The notes under the pieces were generated by a model that did not search any database, was not told the DNA's origin, and worked only from the letters and a program-made list of their open reading frames with translations. Below are positions 39,716-48,416 of a DNA stretch of 64,000 bases, piece by piece; the stretch's first letter is position 1, and each line of letters opens with the position of its first letter. The stretch comes from Sinorhizobium terangae (GTDB taxonomy: Bacteria > Pseudomonadota > Alphaproteobacteria > Rhizobiales > Rhizobiaceae), in the NCBI RefSeq assembly GCF_029714365.1, contig NZ_CP121659.1:3020501-3084500 (forward strand), in the 5' to 3' direction. Made by a program: the position numbers and the translations under genes.

Positions 39716-40507
39716 ATGTCGATGCCCGAGCCCAACTGGAACGATAACTGCGCCGATCTCGCACCTTCCGAGCGGCGGCAGTGGATCGCGGTGCTGCCGC
39801 TCGGCGCGCATGAGCAGCATGGGCCGCATCTTCCGTTCGAAACCGACCGGCTGATTGCCGAGGGCATCGTTCGGCGCGTCTCACCCGCGCTACCCGCGGA
39901 CATCCCTGTAACGTTCCTGCCGGTCGAGCCCGTCGGCTACTCAATCGAACATATGGATGTGGCCGGCACGCGAACGCTTGCCTTTGAGGAAGCGATCGGC
40001 CGCTGGCTCGGGATCGCCGAAAATCTCCGTAACCTCGGCATCCGCAAATTCGTCATGCTGAACGCCCACGGCGGCAACTCACCGCTGATGACGATCGTCG
40101 CGACGGAGGCGCGGGTGCGCTTCGGCATGCTCGCGGTCGCGACGAGCTGGACGCGTTTCGGGCAGCCGGAGGGCTGGATCAGCGCCGAGGACAAGGCGCT
40201 CGACATCCACGGAGGCGATATCGAGACGTCGGTGATGCTGGCGCTCCACCCCGACAAGGTGGATATGACGCGCGCCGCCCGGTTCCCTTCCCGCCAGAGC
40301 GACTTTATCGCCCGGTTCACGCATTTGCGCGCCTATGGCCCGCATGCATTCGGTTGGAAAATGTCGGACCTCAATCAACAAGGCGTCGCGGGCGATGCCG
40401 GCGCCGCGACCGCCGCGCGCGGCGAAGTCCTTCTTGCACACGCGGTGAAGGGCATCATCGAGCTGCTCGAGGATGTAAACGCCTTCGACGTCGACGAACT
40501 TTCCTGA
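39716..40507 (+). CDS. Creatininase-family amidohydrolase
   Basis: 263 residues of the creatininase / FAPy deformylase / MftE family, metal-dependent hydrolases. The metal ligands are in LPLGAHEQHGPHLPFETD and the later NAHGGNS and DIHGGDIETS motifs. ATG 39716 is preferred; ATG 39698 sits directly on its possible ribosome site, and ATG 39722 is also possible. Creatinine is one known substrate, but other members act on cyclic amides or formamides, so the sarcosine operon 15 kb away is not enough to assume a creatinine pathway. It is divergent from the MarR gene. Confidence 0.87.
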   Translation: MSMPEPNWNDNCADLAPSERRQWIAVLPLGAHEQHGPHLPFETDRLIAEGIVRRVSPALPADIPVTFLPVEPVGYSIEHMDVAGTRTLAFEEAIGRWLGIAENLRNLGIRKFVMLNAHGGNSPLMTIVATEARVRFGMLAVATSWTRFGQPEGWISAEDKALDIHGGDIETSVMLALHPDKVDMTRAARFPSRQSDFIARFTHLRAYGPHAFGWKMSDLNQQGVAGDAGAATAARGEVLLAHAVKGIIELLEDVNAFDVDELS

Positions 40508-40633
40508 TCGGCGAATGGCGGATCGGTTCCGCGCAGCGAATTCGACGGCCGCCATTTGCGCAACGTCGCTTCATCTCCTATATGAGGACGCGACATTGAT
40601 GCCCGCGGCGCATCGCCAATCCTCGAGGCTCCC

Positions 40634-41713
40634 ATGACCGAAACATCCACGCAGAAGCCGATCCCCGTCACCGTGCTCACGGGTTATCTCGGCGCCGGCA
40701 AGACGACGCTCCTCAACCGTATCCTCAGCGAGAATCACGGCCGCAAGTATGCGGTGATCGTCAACGAATTCGGCGAAATCGGCATCGACAACGACCTGAT
40801 CGTCGAGTCGGACGAGGAAATCTACGAGATGAACAACGGCTGCGTCTGCTGCACCGTGCGCGGCGACCTGATCCGTGTCGTCGAAGGGCTGATGCGCCGC
40901 CCGGGCCGTTTCGATGCGATCATCGTCGAGACCACCGGCCTTGCCGATCCGGTTCCGGTCGCCCAGACCTTCTTCATGGACGACGACGTGCGCGCCAAGA
41001 CCGAGCTTGATGCCGTGGTGGCACTGGTCGATGCCAAGCACCTGCCGTTGCGTCTCAAGGACAGCCGCGAAGCCGAGGACCAGATCGCCTTCGCCGATGT
41101 CGTGCTCTTGAACAAGACCGACCTCGTGACGCCGGAAGAGCTGGAGCGGATCGAGGCAACAGTGCGCATCATCAATCCGTCCGCGCGCATCTACCGCACG
41201 CAGCGCTCCGAGATCGACCTGACCAAGGTGCTCGACCAGGGCGCCTTCAATCTCGAAAGGGCGCTCGAAAACGATCCGCACTTCCTCGATCAGGACGAGC
41301 ACGACGATCACGTCTGCGGTCCCGAGTGCGATCACGATCACGATCATCATCATGATCATGACCATGACCACCACCACCATCACCACGACCATGGGCCGTC
41401 ACCCATTCATGACGTGACGGTGCAGTCGATCTCGCTGCGCGGCGGCGAGATGAACCCCGACCGCTTCTTCCCGTGGATCCAGAAGATCACCCAGACCGAT
41501 GGTCCGAATATCCTGCGCCTCAAAGGCATCATCGCTTTTGCCGGCGATGCCGAGCGCTACGTGGTCCAGGGCGTGCACATGATCATCGAGGGCGACCACC
41601 AGCGCGCCTGGAAGGACGGCGAGAAACGCGAGACCCGGCTCGTCTTCATCGGCCGCGATCTTGACCGCGAGAAGCTCGAGCGCACCTTCAAGGCCTGCGA
41701 GGTCCAGGCATGA
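40634..41713 (+). CDS. COG0523 (CobW/ZigA-type) GTPase metallochaperone with His-rich loop
   Basis: 359 residues, G3E GTPase. The P-loop is GYLGAGKTT (17-25), the metal-binding CxCC is Cys70-Val-Cys72-Cys73 (NNGCVCC), and LNKTDLV is the guanine-specificity motif. A dense histidine and aspartate stretch (about residues 223-254, ending GPS) probably binds zinc or cobalt. A CobW C-terminal domain follows. Cobalamin genes are absent nearby, so a zinc-transfer role is more likely than cobalt insertion. The WD40 gene follows after 43 bp, probably as an operon. Confidence 0.92.
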   Translation: MTETSTQKPIPVTVLTGYLGAGKTTLLNRILSENHGRKYAVIVNEFGEIGIDNDLIVESDEEIYEMNNGCVCCTVRGDLIRVVEGLMRRPGRFDAIIVETTGLADPVPVAQTFFMDDDVRAKTELDAVVALVDAKHLPLRLKDSREAEDQIAFADVVLLNKTDLVTPEELERIEATVRIINPSARIYRTQRSEIDLTKVLDQGAFNLERALENDPHFLDQDEHDDHVCGPECDHDHDHHHDHDHDHHHHHHDHGPSPIHDVTVQSISLRGGEMNPDRFFPWIQKITQTDGPNILRLKGIIAFAGDAERYVVQGVHMIIEGDHQRAWKDGEKRETRLVFIGRDLDREKLERTFKACEVQA

Positions 41714-41756
41714 TCCCCGATAAGATCATGCTGAAACAAGAGAGCCTGGCTAACTG

Positions 41757-42746
41757 ATGCCCACAGTCGCTCCGCTCGATCTCGAAGGCCACGTCGTCGG
41801 CGTGGCCTTCCTCAAGGACATACCCTTCTTCGCCGAAGCCTCCGGCGCCATCCATCACCTCGATCATGGTCACAAGACCATCGATGCCCATGACGGCCTT
41901 CTCTCGCTCGACCATGACGAAGCGAGTGACAGCCTCCTGACCGGCGGCGAGGACGGCAAGGTCATGCGGATCTCCGCCGACGGCGCTATAAGCCTCGTCG
42001 CCCAAGCGCCGCGCAAATGGATATCGCAGGTTGCGGCCGGACCTCAGGGCGCCGTCGCCTACGCCTATGGCAAGACGACCCATGTTCGCCTGGCCGACGG
42101 CAAGACAAAGGATTTTCCCGAAGAGCGCACGGTCGAGGGCATAGCCTTTGCCCCCAAGGGCCTGCGCATCGCCGTTGCCCGGTACAACGGCGTGTCCATG
42201 CATTGGGTGGCGATCGCCGGTCAGCCGGCCGACCTCGAATGGAAGGGCGCCCATACCGGCGTCACCTTTTCCCCCGACGGCCGTTTCGTCGTCACCTCCA
42301 TGCAGGAAAACGCGCTGCACGGCTGGAAGCTCGATGCCAAGGCGGGAGCCGAAGCGCGCCACATGCGCATGACCGGCTATCCGGCCAAGGTGAAGTCGCT
42401 GTCCTGGTCCGCCAAGGGCAAGTGGCTTGCATCTTCCGGCGCGCCGGCGGCGATCGTATGGCCGTTCCAGGGTAAGGACGGCCCGATGGGCAAAGCCCCG
42501 CTAGAGCTCGGCACGCGCGGCAACATCATGGTGACGACCGTCGCCTGCCATCCGGCCGAGGACATCGTGGCTATCGGCTACGAAGACGGCATGATCCTCG
42601 CTGCCCGCTTCGCCGACAGCAAGGAAGTGCTGCTGCGCCGACCCGGCAACGGTGCGATCACCGCCATGGCCTGGAGCAGGAACGGCCGCCAGCTCGCCTT
42701 CGGTTCCGCGGCCGGCGACTGCGGCGTCGTGGATCTTGCTGGGTAG
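41757..42746 (+). CDS. WD40-repeat beta-propeller protein
   Basis: 329 residues built of about seven WD40-type blades (for example SDSLLTGGEDGKVMRISADG, GVTFSPDGRFVVTSMQENALHGW, VKSLSWSAKGKWLASSG, AMAWSRNGRQLAFGSAAGDCGVV). No signal peptide is seen, so it is probably cytoplasmic. It lies just after the COG0523 GTPase gene, which implies a shared role, perhaps as a scaffold for metal delivery. No enzyme motif is visible. Confidence 0.88.
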   Translation: MPTVAPLDLEGHVVGVAFLKDIPFFAEASGAIHHLDHGHKTIDAHDGLLSLDHDEASDSLLTGGEDGKVMRISADGAISLVAQAPRKWISQVAAGPQGAVAYAYGKTTHVRLADGKTKDFPEERTVEGIAFAPKGLRIAVARYNGVSMHWVAIAGQPADLEWKGAHTGVTFSPDGRFVVTSMQENALHGWKLDAKAGAEARHMRMTGYPAKVKSLSWSAKGKWLASSGAPAAIVWPFQGKDGPMGKAPLELGTRGNIMVTTVACHPAEDIVAIGYEDGMILAARFADSKEVLLRRPGNGAITAMAWSRNGRQLAFGSAAGDCGVVDLAG

Positions 42747-42782
42747 GCGATCTCGCCTCCCGCATTTTGACGAGATGTCACC

Positions 42783-42905
42783 CCATCGCCACCCCCTCCC
42801 CACAAGGGGGAGGGCTTGGCGCTGCGATCACCTGCCAAATCGAACCCCTCCGCTTGCCGCAACGCGGGTAAGCCACTCCTCCCTTTTTGGGGAGGGGTGT
42901 CCAAG
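42783..42905. repeat. RIME-like palindromic repeat after the WD40 gene
   Basis: CCCCTCCCCACAAGGGGGAGGG palindrome, about 50 bp of spacer, then CTCCTCCCTTTTTGGGGAGGGG. It lies between two convergent genes and may end both transcripts. Confidence 0.65.
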
Positions 42906-42907
42906 CC

Positions 42908-43354
42908 TCACCACTCAAGTTCCAGATGCGGCCGGCCGTCTGAGGTCTTTTCGACCGTCCGTCCGGTCTCGTCTATCGTGGCCGTTACCCTCTGGCGGAA
43001 CGCCGAGAAACTTTCGAAGGTGACAACGTCGACCGGCTCATCGAACTTGAACGTCAGGCGATAGCGCCCCGGCCCAGCGCTTATCGCGTGAACCGAGAGG
43101 ATTTCCGCTTCGAAGGCTTGGCCGAGATAGTGGCCTTTCACCCGCGAACCCAGCATCCACGGATTGAAGGGCGGGCGGTTGCCGACGGCGGCGTGAAGCG
43201 TGTTCCAGTCGCGGTAGCCGTACTGGGCGGCGACGAGTTCGAGCGATCTGGAGTGGCTGATCGCCTCGCCCTCCGCTGCAAGCCGGGACCGCAAGCGCTT
43301 TGCCTGGTCCTTCAGCGCATCGAGTGCGGGGAGCGTCGGTTTTCCATGCGTCAT
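42908..43354 (-). CDS. Small glyoxalase-related domain protein
   Basis: 148 residues of a family common in proteobacteria and annotated as glyoxalase-related. An N-terminal helix LPALDALKDQAKRLRSRLA with SHSRSLELVAAQYGYRDWNTLHAAV is followed by a small beta domain (VKGHYLGQAFEAEILSVHAI). I start at ATG 43354, preceded by GGAGA; a frame extension to 43381 lacks support. No enzyme activity is established. Confidence 0.82.
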   Translation of the reverse strand: MTHGKPTLPALDALKDQAKRLRSRLAAEGEAISHSRSLELVAAQYGYRDWNTLHAAVGNRPPFNPWMLGSRVKGHYLGQAFEAEILSVHAISAGPGRYRLTFKFDEPVDVVTFESFSAFRQRVTATIDETGRTVEKTSDGRPHLELEW

Positions 43355-43766
43355 GACAGGGTCTCCTGTTGCGGCATGCAATTTTGAGGATGGGTGCCCG
43401 CATTGCCATCGGTTCGCATGCCGTTTCGGCGTGACCGTGTCGAAAAGAGGGACTTCACCAAAGCTTCAGCTCGCGGACGGCTGGGGCCCTCACCCGCCGC
43501 CTGCTTATGCGAGACCGTCAGAGCTGTCAAACGAAGAAGCATCGGCCTCAATTAGCCTCTCCCCCGGAAGCAGCATGGAGGGACGTCCCCCTCCCGCCGA
43601 GCCGGCGACGGCAGCGCCGCGAGTGCCTTCTCCCTCACTTGCGGGAAGAAGATGCCCGGCAGGCGGATAAAGAGCCAACCGGCAACGGCCTACCGGTGCA
43701 TGACCAGCCGAGGCTTGCGCGCACGTCAAAGCTGTGGGACGAGTTATCATATCGAGGGAGGGCACC
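43355..43766. other. Gene-free interval with a degenerate palindromic repeat
   Basis: 412 bp between divergent genes. From about 43553 to 43680 it contains a degenerate RIME-like unit (CTCTCCCCCGGAAG.., CCTTCTCCCTCACTTGCGGGAAGAAG, GCCCGGCAGGCGGAT). The rest looks unique and should carry both promoters. Open frames here have no coding character I would trust. Confidence 0.55.
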
Positions 43767-44402
43767 ATGAGCGACTTCACTATTCTTGCATTCGCGCTCG
43801 TTGCTTTCATCGGCATCGCGACTCCGGGTCCAACCGTGCTTCTCGCGCTTACCAACGGGTCACGCTATGGCGTAAAACGCGCGACGGCAGGCATGGTCGG
43901 CGCGGTCCTGTCGGATTTCGTGCTGATCGGTGCCGTGGCGCTCGGTCTCGGTGCGCTCTTGGCCGCGTCCGAATTCTGGTTCACGGTCGTCAAATGGCTG
44001 GGTGCAGCTTATCTCGCTTTCCTGGGGGTCATGCTGCTGCGCTCCCACGGCACGCTGGAAATTGCCACCGAGCGGGAGAGCCAGGGCGGCGTCGCCACGA
44101 CGCGCACAATCTTCCTCAAGAGTTTCCTTGTCGCGGTCACCAATCCCAAGGGCTATCTGTTTTTCTCGGCCTTCCTGCCGCAGTTCATCGAGCCTGCCCT
44201 GCCGCAGGCATCGCAATACACTGTTCTCGCCATCGTCTTCGCTTCGATCGATTTTGCGGTGATGTTCGCTTATGCGCTGATCGGCTCCCAAGCGGTTCGT
44301 TTCCTGAAACGCTCCGGAGCGATCTGGCTCGACCGTGTCTGCGGCGGCGCACTGCTGGCGCTGGCCGGCTCGCTGGCATTCTATCGGCGCGTCACCACCT
44401 GA
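43767..44402 (+). CDS. LysE-family amino-acid / homoserine-lactone exporter
   Basis: 211 residues with about five or six hydrophobic helices, the LysE/RhtB fold. The conserved start FVAFIGIATPGPTVLLALTNGSRYG-like motif (TPGPTVLLAL) and the mid-protein NPKGYLFFSAFLPQF motif are clear. It should export amino acids or related small molecules across the inner membrane. ATG 43767 follows GGGAGGG. The VOC gene follows after 24 bp on the same strand. Confidence 0.92.
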   Translation: MSDFTILAFALVAFIGIATPGPTVLLALTNGSRYGVKRATAGMVGAVLSDFVLIGAVALGLGALLAASEFWFTVVKWLGAAYLAFLGVMLLRSHGTLEIATERESQGGVATTRTIFLKSFLVAVTNPKGYLFFSAFLPQFIEPALPQASQYTVLAIVFASIDFAVMFAYALIGSQAVRFLKRSGAIWLDRVCGGALLALAGSLAFYRRVTT

Positions 44403-44426
44403 CATGCGTGCAGAAAGGAAAACGGG

Positions 44427-44819
44427 ATGATCGGGTACACGATGGTCGGAACAACGGATCTGAGGCGGGCCGAGCGATTTTACGATCCGTTGATGGCCCT
44501 GATCGGCCAGGAGCGCTGCTATTGCGACGAACAGGTTACCTCCTGGGGGCGGAGGGATAACGACAGGGCTCCGCGCTTCTTCACGGGCTATCCTTTCAAC
44601 GGCGAGGCGGCGACCGTCGGCAATGGCGTAATGACCTCGTTTCTTGTCGAAACGGCGGATGTCATAGATCGCCTTTTCCGGATTGCGCTAGAAAATGGCG
44701 GCGGCAGCGAAGGCGAACCTGGCTTTCGCCCGCAATATGGCGAGGGCTTTTATGCGGCCTATGTGCGCGATCCCGACGGCAACAAGCTTGCCTTCGTCTG
44801 CTACGACGCAAGGACCTGA
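44427..44819 (+). CDS. VOC-family (glyoxalase/bleomycin resistance fold) protein
   Basis: 130 residues, single vicinal-oxygen-chelate domain pair: MIGYTMVGTTDLRRAERFYD at the start and the conserved YAAYVRDPDGNKLAFVCYD at the end. Metal-binding residues typical of glyoxalase I are only partly evident, so the activity is open. It is close behind the LysE-type gene and may be co-transcribed. Confidence 0.9.
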   Translation: MIGYTMVGTTDLRRAERFYDPLMALIGQERCYCDEQVTSWGRRDNDRAPRFFTGYPFNGEAATVGNGVMTSFLVETADVIDRLFRIALENGGGSEGEPGFRPQYGEGFYAAYVRDPDGNKLAFVCYDART

Positions 44820-44841
44820 GAAACTGATCTCACAAAAGATT

Positions 44842-44878
44842 ACAGCGCCCCCGCGCCATTCCGGCGCAGGAGCGCTGT
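44842..44878. terminator. Bidirectional stem-loop between VOC and acetyltransferase genes
   Basis: ACAGCGC (44842-44848) pairs with GCGCTGT (44872-44878), enclosing an inner GCGCC/GGCGC hairpin. On the minus strand it is followed by AATCTTTTG, so it can end the acetyltransferase transcript, and it may also end the convergent VOC transcript. Confidence 0.6.
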
Positions 44879-44914
44879 TGGTTGTCCGCCTCCGCAGGGT
44901 TGGAGGCGGCGAAG

Positions 44915-45505
44915 TCAGGCGGCGCGCCTGAGCGGCGGCAGGGCGAGCTTGCGGCCGCTCGCGACCAGCATTCCGGCCGCACCATCGAGCCAGCCGTCCT
45001 TGAGCTCGAGCGCCAGGAAGCGGTTCCGCTCGAACGGTCCCGGCATGACAAGATGCTGTGCCCGCTCGGCGAAGAAGCCGAACCGCTCGTAGTAGGCGGC
45101 GTCGCCGACGAGCAGGATCGCCCCGTGGCCGCGGTTCTTGGCTTCCTGAATTGCCGCGCGCATCAGCATGCCGCCGATGCCCCTGCCCTCGTGCGCCGGA
45201 TCGACAGCAAGCGGACCGAGCAGAAGCGCTGGCACGCCATGGCCCTCCCGGTCGACACCCGCCTCGACATTCCAGAGACGCACCGTGCCGATCACATGAA
45301 CATCCTCGTCGCGTGCGACAAGCGCAAGTCCCTCGGCCGGAACGCGGCCGCGGCGCAGCTTTTCCGACGACTTCCGGCGACGATCCGGCCCCATGGCACG
45401 GTCGAGCAGGTTTTCACGCGCGACGACGTCGCCCGGGTTTTCGGAGTCGATCACAAAGGTGGACGGCGCGAAGAACGCGCGCATGGCATCAACAACAGCG
45501 GCCAT
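44915..45505 (-). CDS. GNAT-family N-acetyltransferase
   Basis: 196 residues with the acetyl-CoA loop LGPLAVDPAHEGRGIGGMLMRAAI (R/Q-x-x-G-x-G/A) and the VGDAAYYERFGF motif of the YhbS-like branch. Substrate unknown; small amines or protein N-termini are both possible. It is followed 88 bp upstream, on the same strand, by the decarboxylase gene, with a terminator between. Confidence 0.9.
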   Translation of the reverse strand: MAAVVDAMRAFFAPSTFVIDSENPGDVVARENLLDRAMGPDRRRKSSEKLRRGRVPAEGLALVARDEDVHVIGTVRLWNVEAGVDREGHGVPALLLGPLAVDPAHEGRGIGGMLMRAAIQEAKNRGHGAILLVGDAAYYERFGFFAERAQHLVMPGPFERNRFLALELKDGWLDGAAGMLVASGRKLALPPLRRAA

Positions 45506-45564
45506 CGGGGCCTCCCGTCATCAAAACCGCTTCAGGCGGACCGGATAAGAATTGTGAAATCGCC

Positions 45565-45585
45565 GCTCCCGCGGTTGGCGGGAGC
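45565..45585 (-). terminator. Hairpin after the ornithine/lysine decarboxylase gene
   Basis: Perfect 8-bp stem GCTCCCGC/GCGGGAGC with a 5-nt loop, 9 bp downstream of the decarboxylase stop. The following sequence on the minus strand has no long T-run, so efficiency is uncertain. Confidence 0.5.
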
Positions 45586-45593
45586 AGGCAGGA

Positions 45594-46727
45594 TCAGATC
45601 ACATAGGCCTTCAGCGGCTCGAAGCCGTTAAAGGCGACGGCCGAGTAGGTGGTCGTGTAGGCGCCCGTGCCCTCGATCAGAATTTCGTCGCCGATCGTCA
45701 GCGAGATCGGCAGCGGATACATGTTCTTCTCATAGAGCACGTCGGCCGAGTCGCAGGTCGGGCCGGCAAGCACGCAGGGCTCCATCTGATCGGCGTCGCG
45801 AGCGGTGCGGATCGGGTAGCGGATCGCCTCGTCCATCGTTTCCGCGAGACCGCCGAACTTGCCGATGTCGAGAAAGACCCAGCGGTGATTGTCGTTGTCC
45901 GACTTCTTCGAGACGAGAACGACTTCCGCCTTGATCACGCCCGCATTGCCGACCATGCCGCGGCCCGGCTCGATGATCGTCTCCGGAATGTTGTTGCCGA
46001 AGTGCTTCTTCAGCGCACCGAAGATCGCCTGGCCGTAAGCTTCCGCCGACGGCACGTCCCTGAGGTACTTCGTCGGGAAGCCGCCGCCCATGTTGACCAT
46101 CTTGAGTTCGATGCCCTGCTTGGCGAGCTGCACGAAGACGCGCTTGGCATCGGCAAGCGCCGAATCCCAGGCATCGAGCTTCGTCATCTGCGAGCCGACG
46201 TGGAACGAGACGCCATAGGAGACGAGGCCGAGCTGATGGGCGTAGACGAGCACGTCGACGGCCATCTGCGGCACGCAGCCGAACTTGCGCGACAGCGGCC
46301 ATTCCGCACCTTCGCCATCGGTGAGCACGCGGCAGAAGACGCGGGCACCGGGAGCGGCACGAGCCACCTTCTCGACTTCCTCATGGCTGTCGACCGCGAA
46401 AAGGGACACGCCCAGCGCATAAGCGCGGGCAATATCGCGCTCCTTCTTGATGGTGTTGCCATAAGAAATGCGTTGGGCGGTCGCACCGGCATCAAGCGCC
46501 ATTTCGATTTCGGCGACGGACGCGCAATCGAAATTGGAGCCGAGACCGGCGAGAAGGCGCAGGATCTCCGGCGCCGGGTTGGCCTTGACGGCATAATAGA
46601 TCGAGCTGTCGGGCAGCGCGTGGCGGAAGGCCTTGAAATTGTCGCGCACGACGTCGAGGTCGACAACGAGGCACGGGCCTTCCGGTCGTCGGGTGTTCAG
46701 AAAGTCGATGATGCGTGCAGTGGTCAT
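45594..46727 (-). CDS. odc2: Ornithine/lysine decarboxylase, alanine-racemase-fold type
   Basis: 377 residues of the PLP fold-III decarboxylases, which make putrescine or cadaverine. The PLP lysine is Lys48 in IYYAVKANP. FHVGSQ, GGGFPTKY and EPGRGMVGNAG are PLP-contact motifs, and the catalytic Cys325 is in PTCDSADVLYEKN. ATG 46727 has GGGG nine bases upstream; ATG 46733 is an alternative. The frame is open a further 128 codons, but that region has no protein homology and folds as RNA. Putrescine supports homospermidine synthesis in rhizobia. Confidence 0.95.
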   Translation of the reverse strand: MTTARIIDFLNTRRPEGPCLVVDLDVVRDNFKAFRHALPDSSIYYAVKANPAPEILRLLAGLGSNFDCASVAEIEMALDAGATAQRISYGNTIKKERDIARAYALGVSLFAVDSHEEVEKVARAAPGARVFCRVLTDGEGAEWPLSRKFGCVPQMAVDVLVYAHQLGLVSYGVSFHVGSQMTKLDAWDSALADAKRVFVQLAKQGIELKMVNMGGGFPTKYLRDVPSAEAYGQAIFGALKKHFGNNIPETIIEPGRGMVGNAGVIKAEVVLVSKKSDNDNHRWVFLDIGKFGGLAETMDEAIRYPIRTARDADQMEPCVLAGPTCDSADVLYEKNMYPLPISLTIGDEILIEGTGAYTTTYSAVAFNGFEPLKAYVI

Positions 46728-46733
46728 AGCCAT

Positions 46734-47117
46734 ATTCCCCAGATCCATTAGACTCCACAACTGTGGAGGACAAAGGGCATACGCGCGCTTGCTCTGGAAC
46801 CAGCCGGTGGAGACCCCGGAACCATGCATGCGCTCGATGCGCGAAACGGTGAATCGAAGCCCGCCAAGGCTAAGATTCGTCTTTGTCTGCCATGGATTGG
46901 AGGGAATATCCCAACCGCACTTCCGGCAATGAAGGTGTGCCTCTTCAGTAACCCCGGCTGTTGGAAAGCCGGCAGACACCAGAAAGGCCCGCACCGTCGT
47001 TGCTTCAAGATGTCCTCGCATTTCCCGGTTGGCCGAAATAGCGACTGGAGGGGTTAGTTCCAGGTACCTTACCGATTTCCTCACCTTATCCGAGGGTCGG
47101 CGGACACCCACAGGCAC
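46734..47117 (-). ncRNA. Candidate structured leader (speF-type) upstream of the decarboxylase
   Basis: Alphaproteobacterial ornithine decarboxylase genes are known to carry a conserved leader RNA, the speF motif. The 384 bp here have no protein homology but contain clear hairpins: CTCCAC/GTGGAG (46753-46768), ATGCGC-type pairing near 46826-46845, and CCGGCT/AGCCGG near 46953-46974. I infer the motif from context and pairing, not from a covariance-model match, and the exact ends are not known. Confidence 0.5.
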
Positions 47118-47427
47118 GTGCGACTTTGGGCAAGGGGTAGGTAAGAAAAAACACTGTCGTAATCAAGAGTTTTTTGCGTTCCGCGGTTGAATTTTTTCCG
47201 AAGCCGACGACATTGTCGGTGTTCACCTTCACTGAACAATCAAACAGGCCGGGAAAAATGCGCCAAGCCTTTGAAGTTAAAAGAAGTTCCTCCGGGTACA
47301 CCGAGCGACGGCGCTGAGAAACCGTGCACCGGTTCGAGCGCGGGCGAGGCGGCGTTATTCATGATCCTTCGACAGGCGAGCGATTGCGGCCGAATCAGCC
47401 CGGCGAACAGACGAAAGAAAATCAGCC
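47118..47427. promoter_or_regulatory. Divergent promoter region, decarboxylase leader and LysR gene
   Basis: About 310 bp between the decarboxylase leader and the divergent lysR-type gene. It is less GC-rich near 47140-47240 and contains no convincing gene. It must hold the promoters of both genes. A T-N11-A type LysR box could not be placed with confidence. Confidence 0.4.
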
Positions 47428-48318
47428 ATGGACACCTTGACCCGTATCCGTGCCTTCATCGACGTCGTGGACGCGGAAGGCTTTTCCGCCGCCGCCCGGC
47501 GCGTCGGAAAATCCAAGGCGCTCCTGTCGAAATATGTGCGTGAACTCGAAGACGAGCTCGGCGCCCTCCTGCTCAACCGCACGACGCGGCAATTCTCCCT
47601 GACCGAGGCCGGCCACACCTACTATCGCACGGCCTCCGAGATCCTGAAGGAGATCGACAACCTCGCCGATCTCGTGCGCGCCAACAATTCCGACCTGCGC
47701 GGCCGGCTGCGCATCACTGTGCCCAGGACATTCGTGGATGCGGATATTGGCCAGTCGCTGATCGATTTCGGCAAGCAACATCCCGAATTGTCGCTCGAAA
47801 TCGTCTCTGACGACCGCTTCATCGATTTGGTGGAAGAAGGCTTCGATGTGGCGATCCGCATCACGCGGCTCGAGGATTCGACGCTGATCGCGCGCAAGCT
47901 CGATGACTTTCAGGTGCTGCTCTGCGCCTCGCCGGACTTCGTGGAGAAGATCGGTCCGCTCAAGCATCCGACCGAGCTTTCGAAAATCTCCTGCATTCTC
48001 GACACCAATGGCCGGTCCTATTCGAACTGGCGCTTCGTCGAGCCGGACGGTTCGCCCTTTACGGTGCCGGTGGGAGGACCGATCGAGGTCAACAGCCCGC
48101 TTGCCTCCGCGCGTGCCGCGGTGACCGGTCTCGGGGTAGCCCCGGTGCCCGATTTCATCGCCCGGCCGAAGATCCAGTCCGGCGAGCTGGTGACGTTGTT
48201 CGATGACTTCTTGCCCAAAGACCGCGGCATCTACGCGATCTACCCGCATCGGCGCTATCTGCCGGCGAAGGTCCGCACCTTCGTCGATTTCCTGCACGGC
48301 TGGTTCCGCGCGCGATGA
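47428..48318 (+). CDS. LysR-family transcriptional regulator
   Basis: 296 residues. The N-terminal helix-turn-helix is FIDVVDAEGFSAAARRVGKSKALLSKYVRELEDELG-like, followed by the LysR substrate-binding domain (LRGRLRITVPRTFVDADIG onward). It belongs to the branch with short leader sequence MDTLTRIRAF. It is divergent from the decarboxylase leader and could regulate it, or genes elsewhere. A DUF1007 gene follows on the same strand after 98 bp. Confidence 0.92.
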   Translation: MDTLTRIRAFIDVVDAEGFSAAARRVGKSKALLSKYVRELEDELGALLLNRTTRQFSLTEAGHTYYRTASEILKEIDNLADLVRANNSDLRGRLRITVPRTFVDADIGQSLIDFGKQHPELSLEIVSDDRFIDLVEEGFDVAIRITRLEDSTLIARKLDDFQVLLCASPDFVEKIGPLKHPTELSKISCILDTNGRSYSNWRFVEPDGSPFTVPVGGPIEVNSPLASARAAVTGLGVAPVPDFIARPKIQSGELVTLFDDFLPKDRGIYAIYPHRRYLPAKVRTFVDFLHGWFRAR

Positions 48319-48416
48319 GCATGCCGGGTGCCGCGCCGCAAGTCCCAATTCCGTCCCATTTGCAGTACATTTCGAAGGCGATTCGCGCGGCTCAGGCCGA
48401 AAAGGATTCCATTCTC

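Noticed and set aside
39716..40507. Creatinine-to-sarcosine pathway linking the creatininase-family gene with soxBDAG
   Set aside because: No creatinase gene is in the window, the two loci are 15 kb apart, and the family acts on many other amides.
46728..47117. N-terminal extension of the decarboxylase to a 507-residue protein
   Set aside because: The normal family length is met at ATG 46727 and the extra 130 residues have no homology. The DNA is better read as a structured leader.
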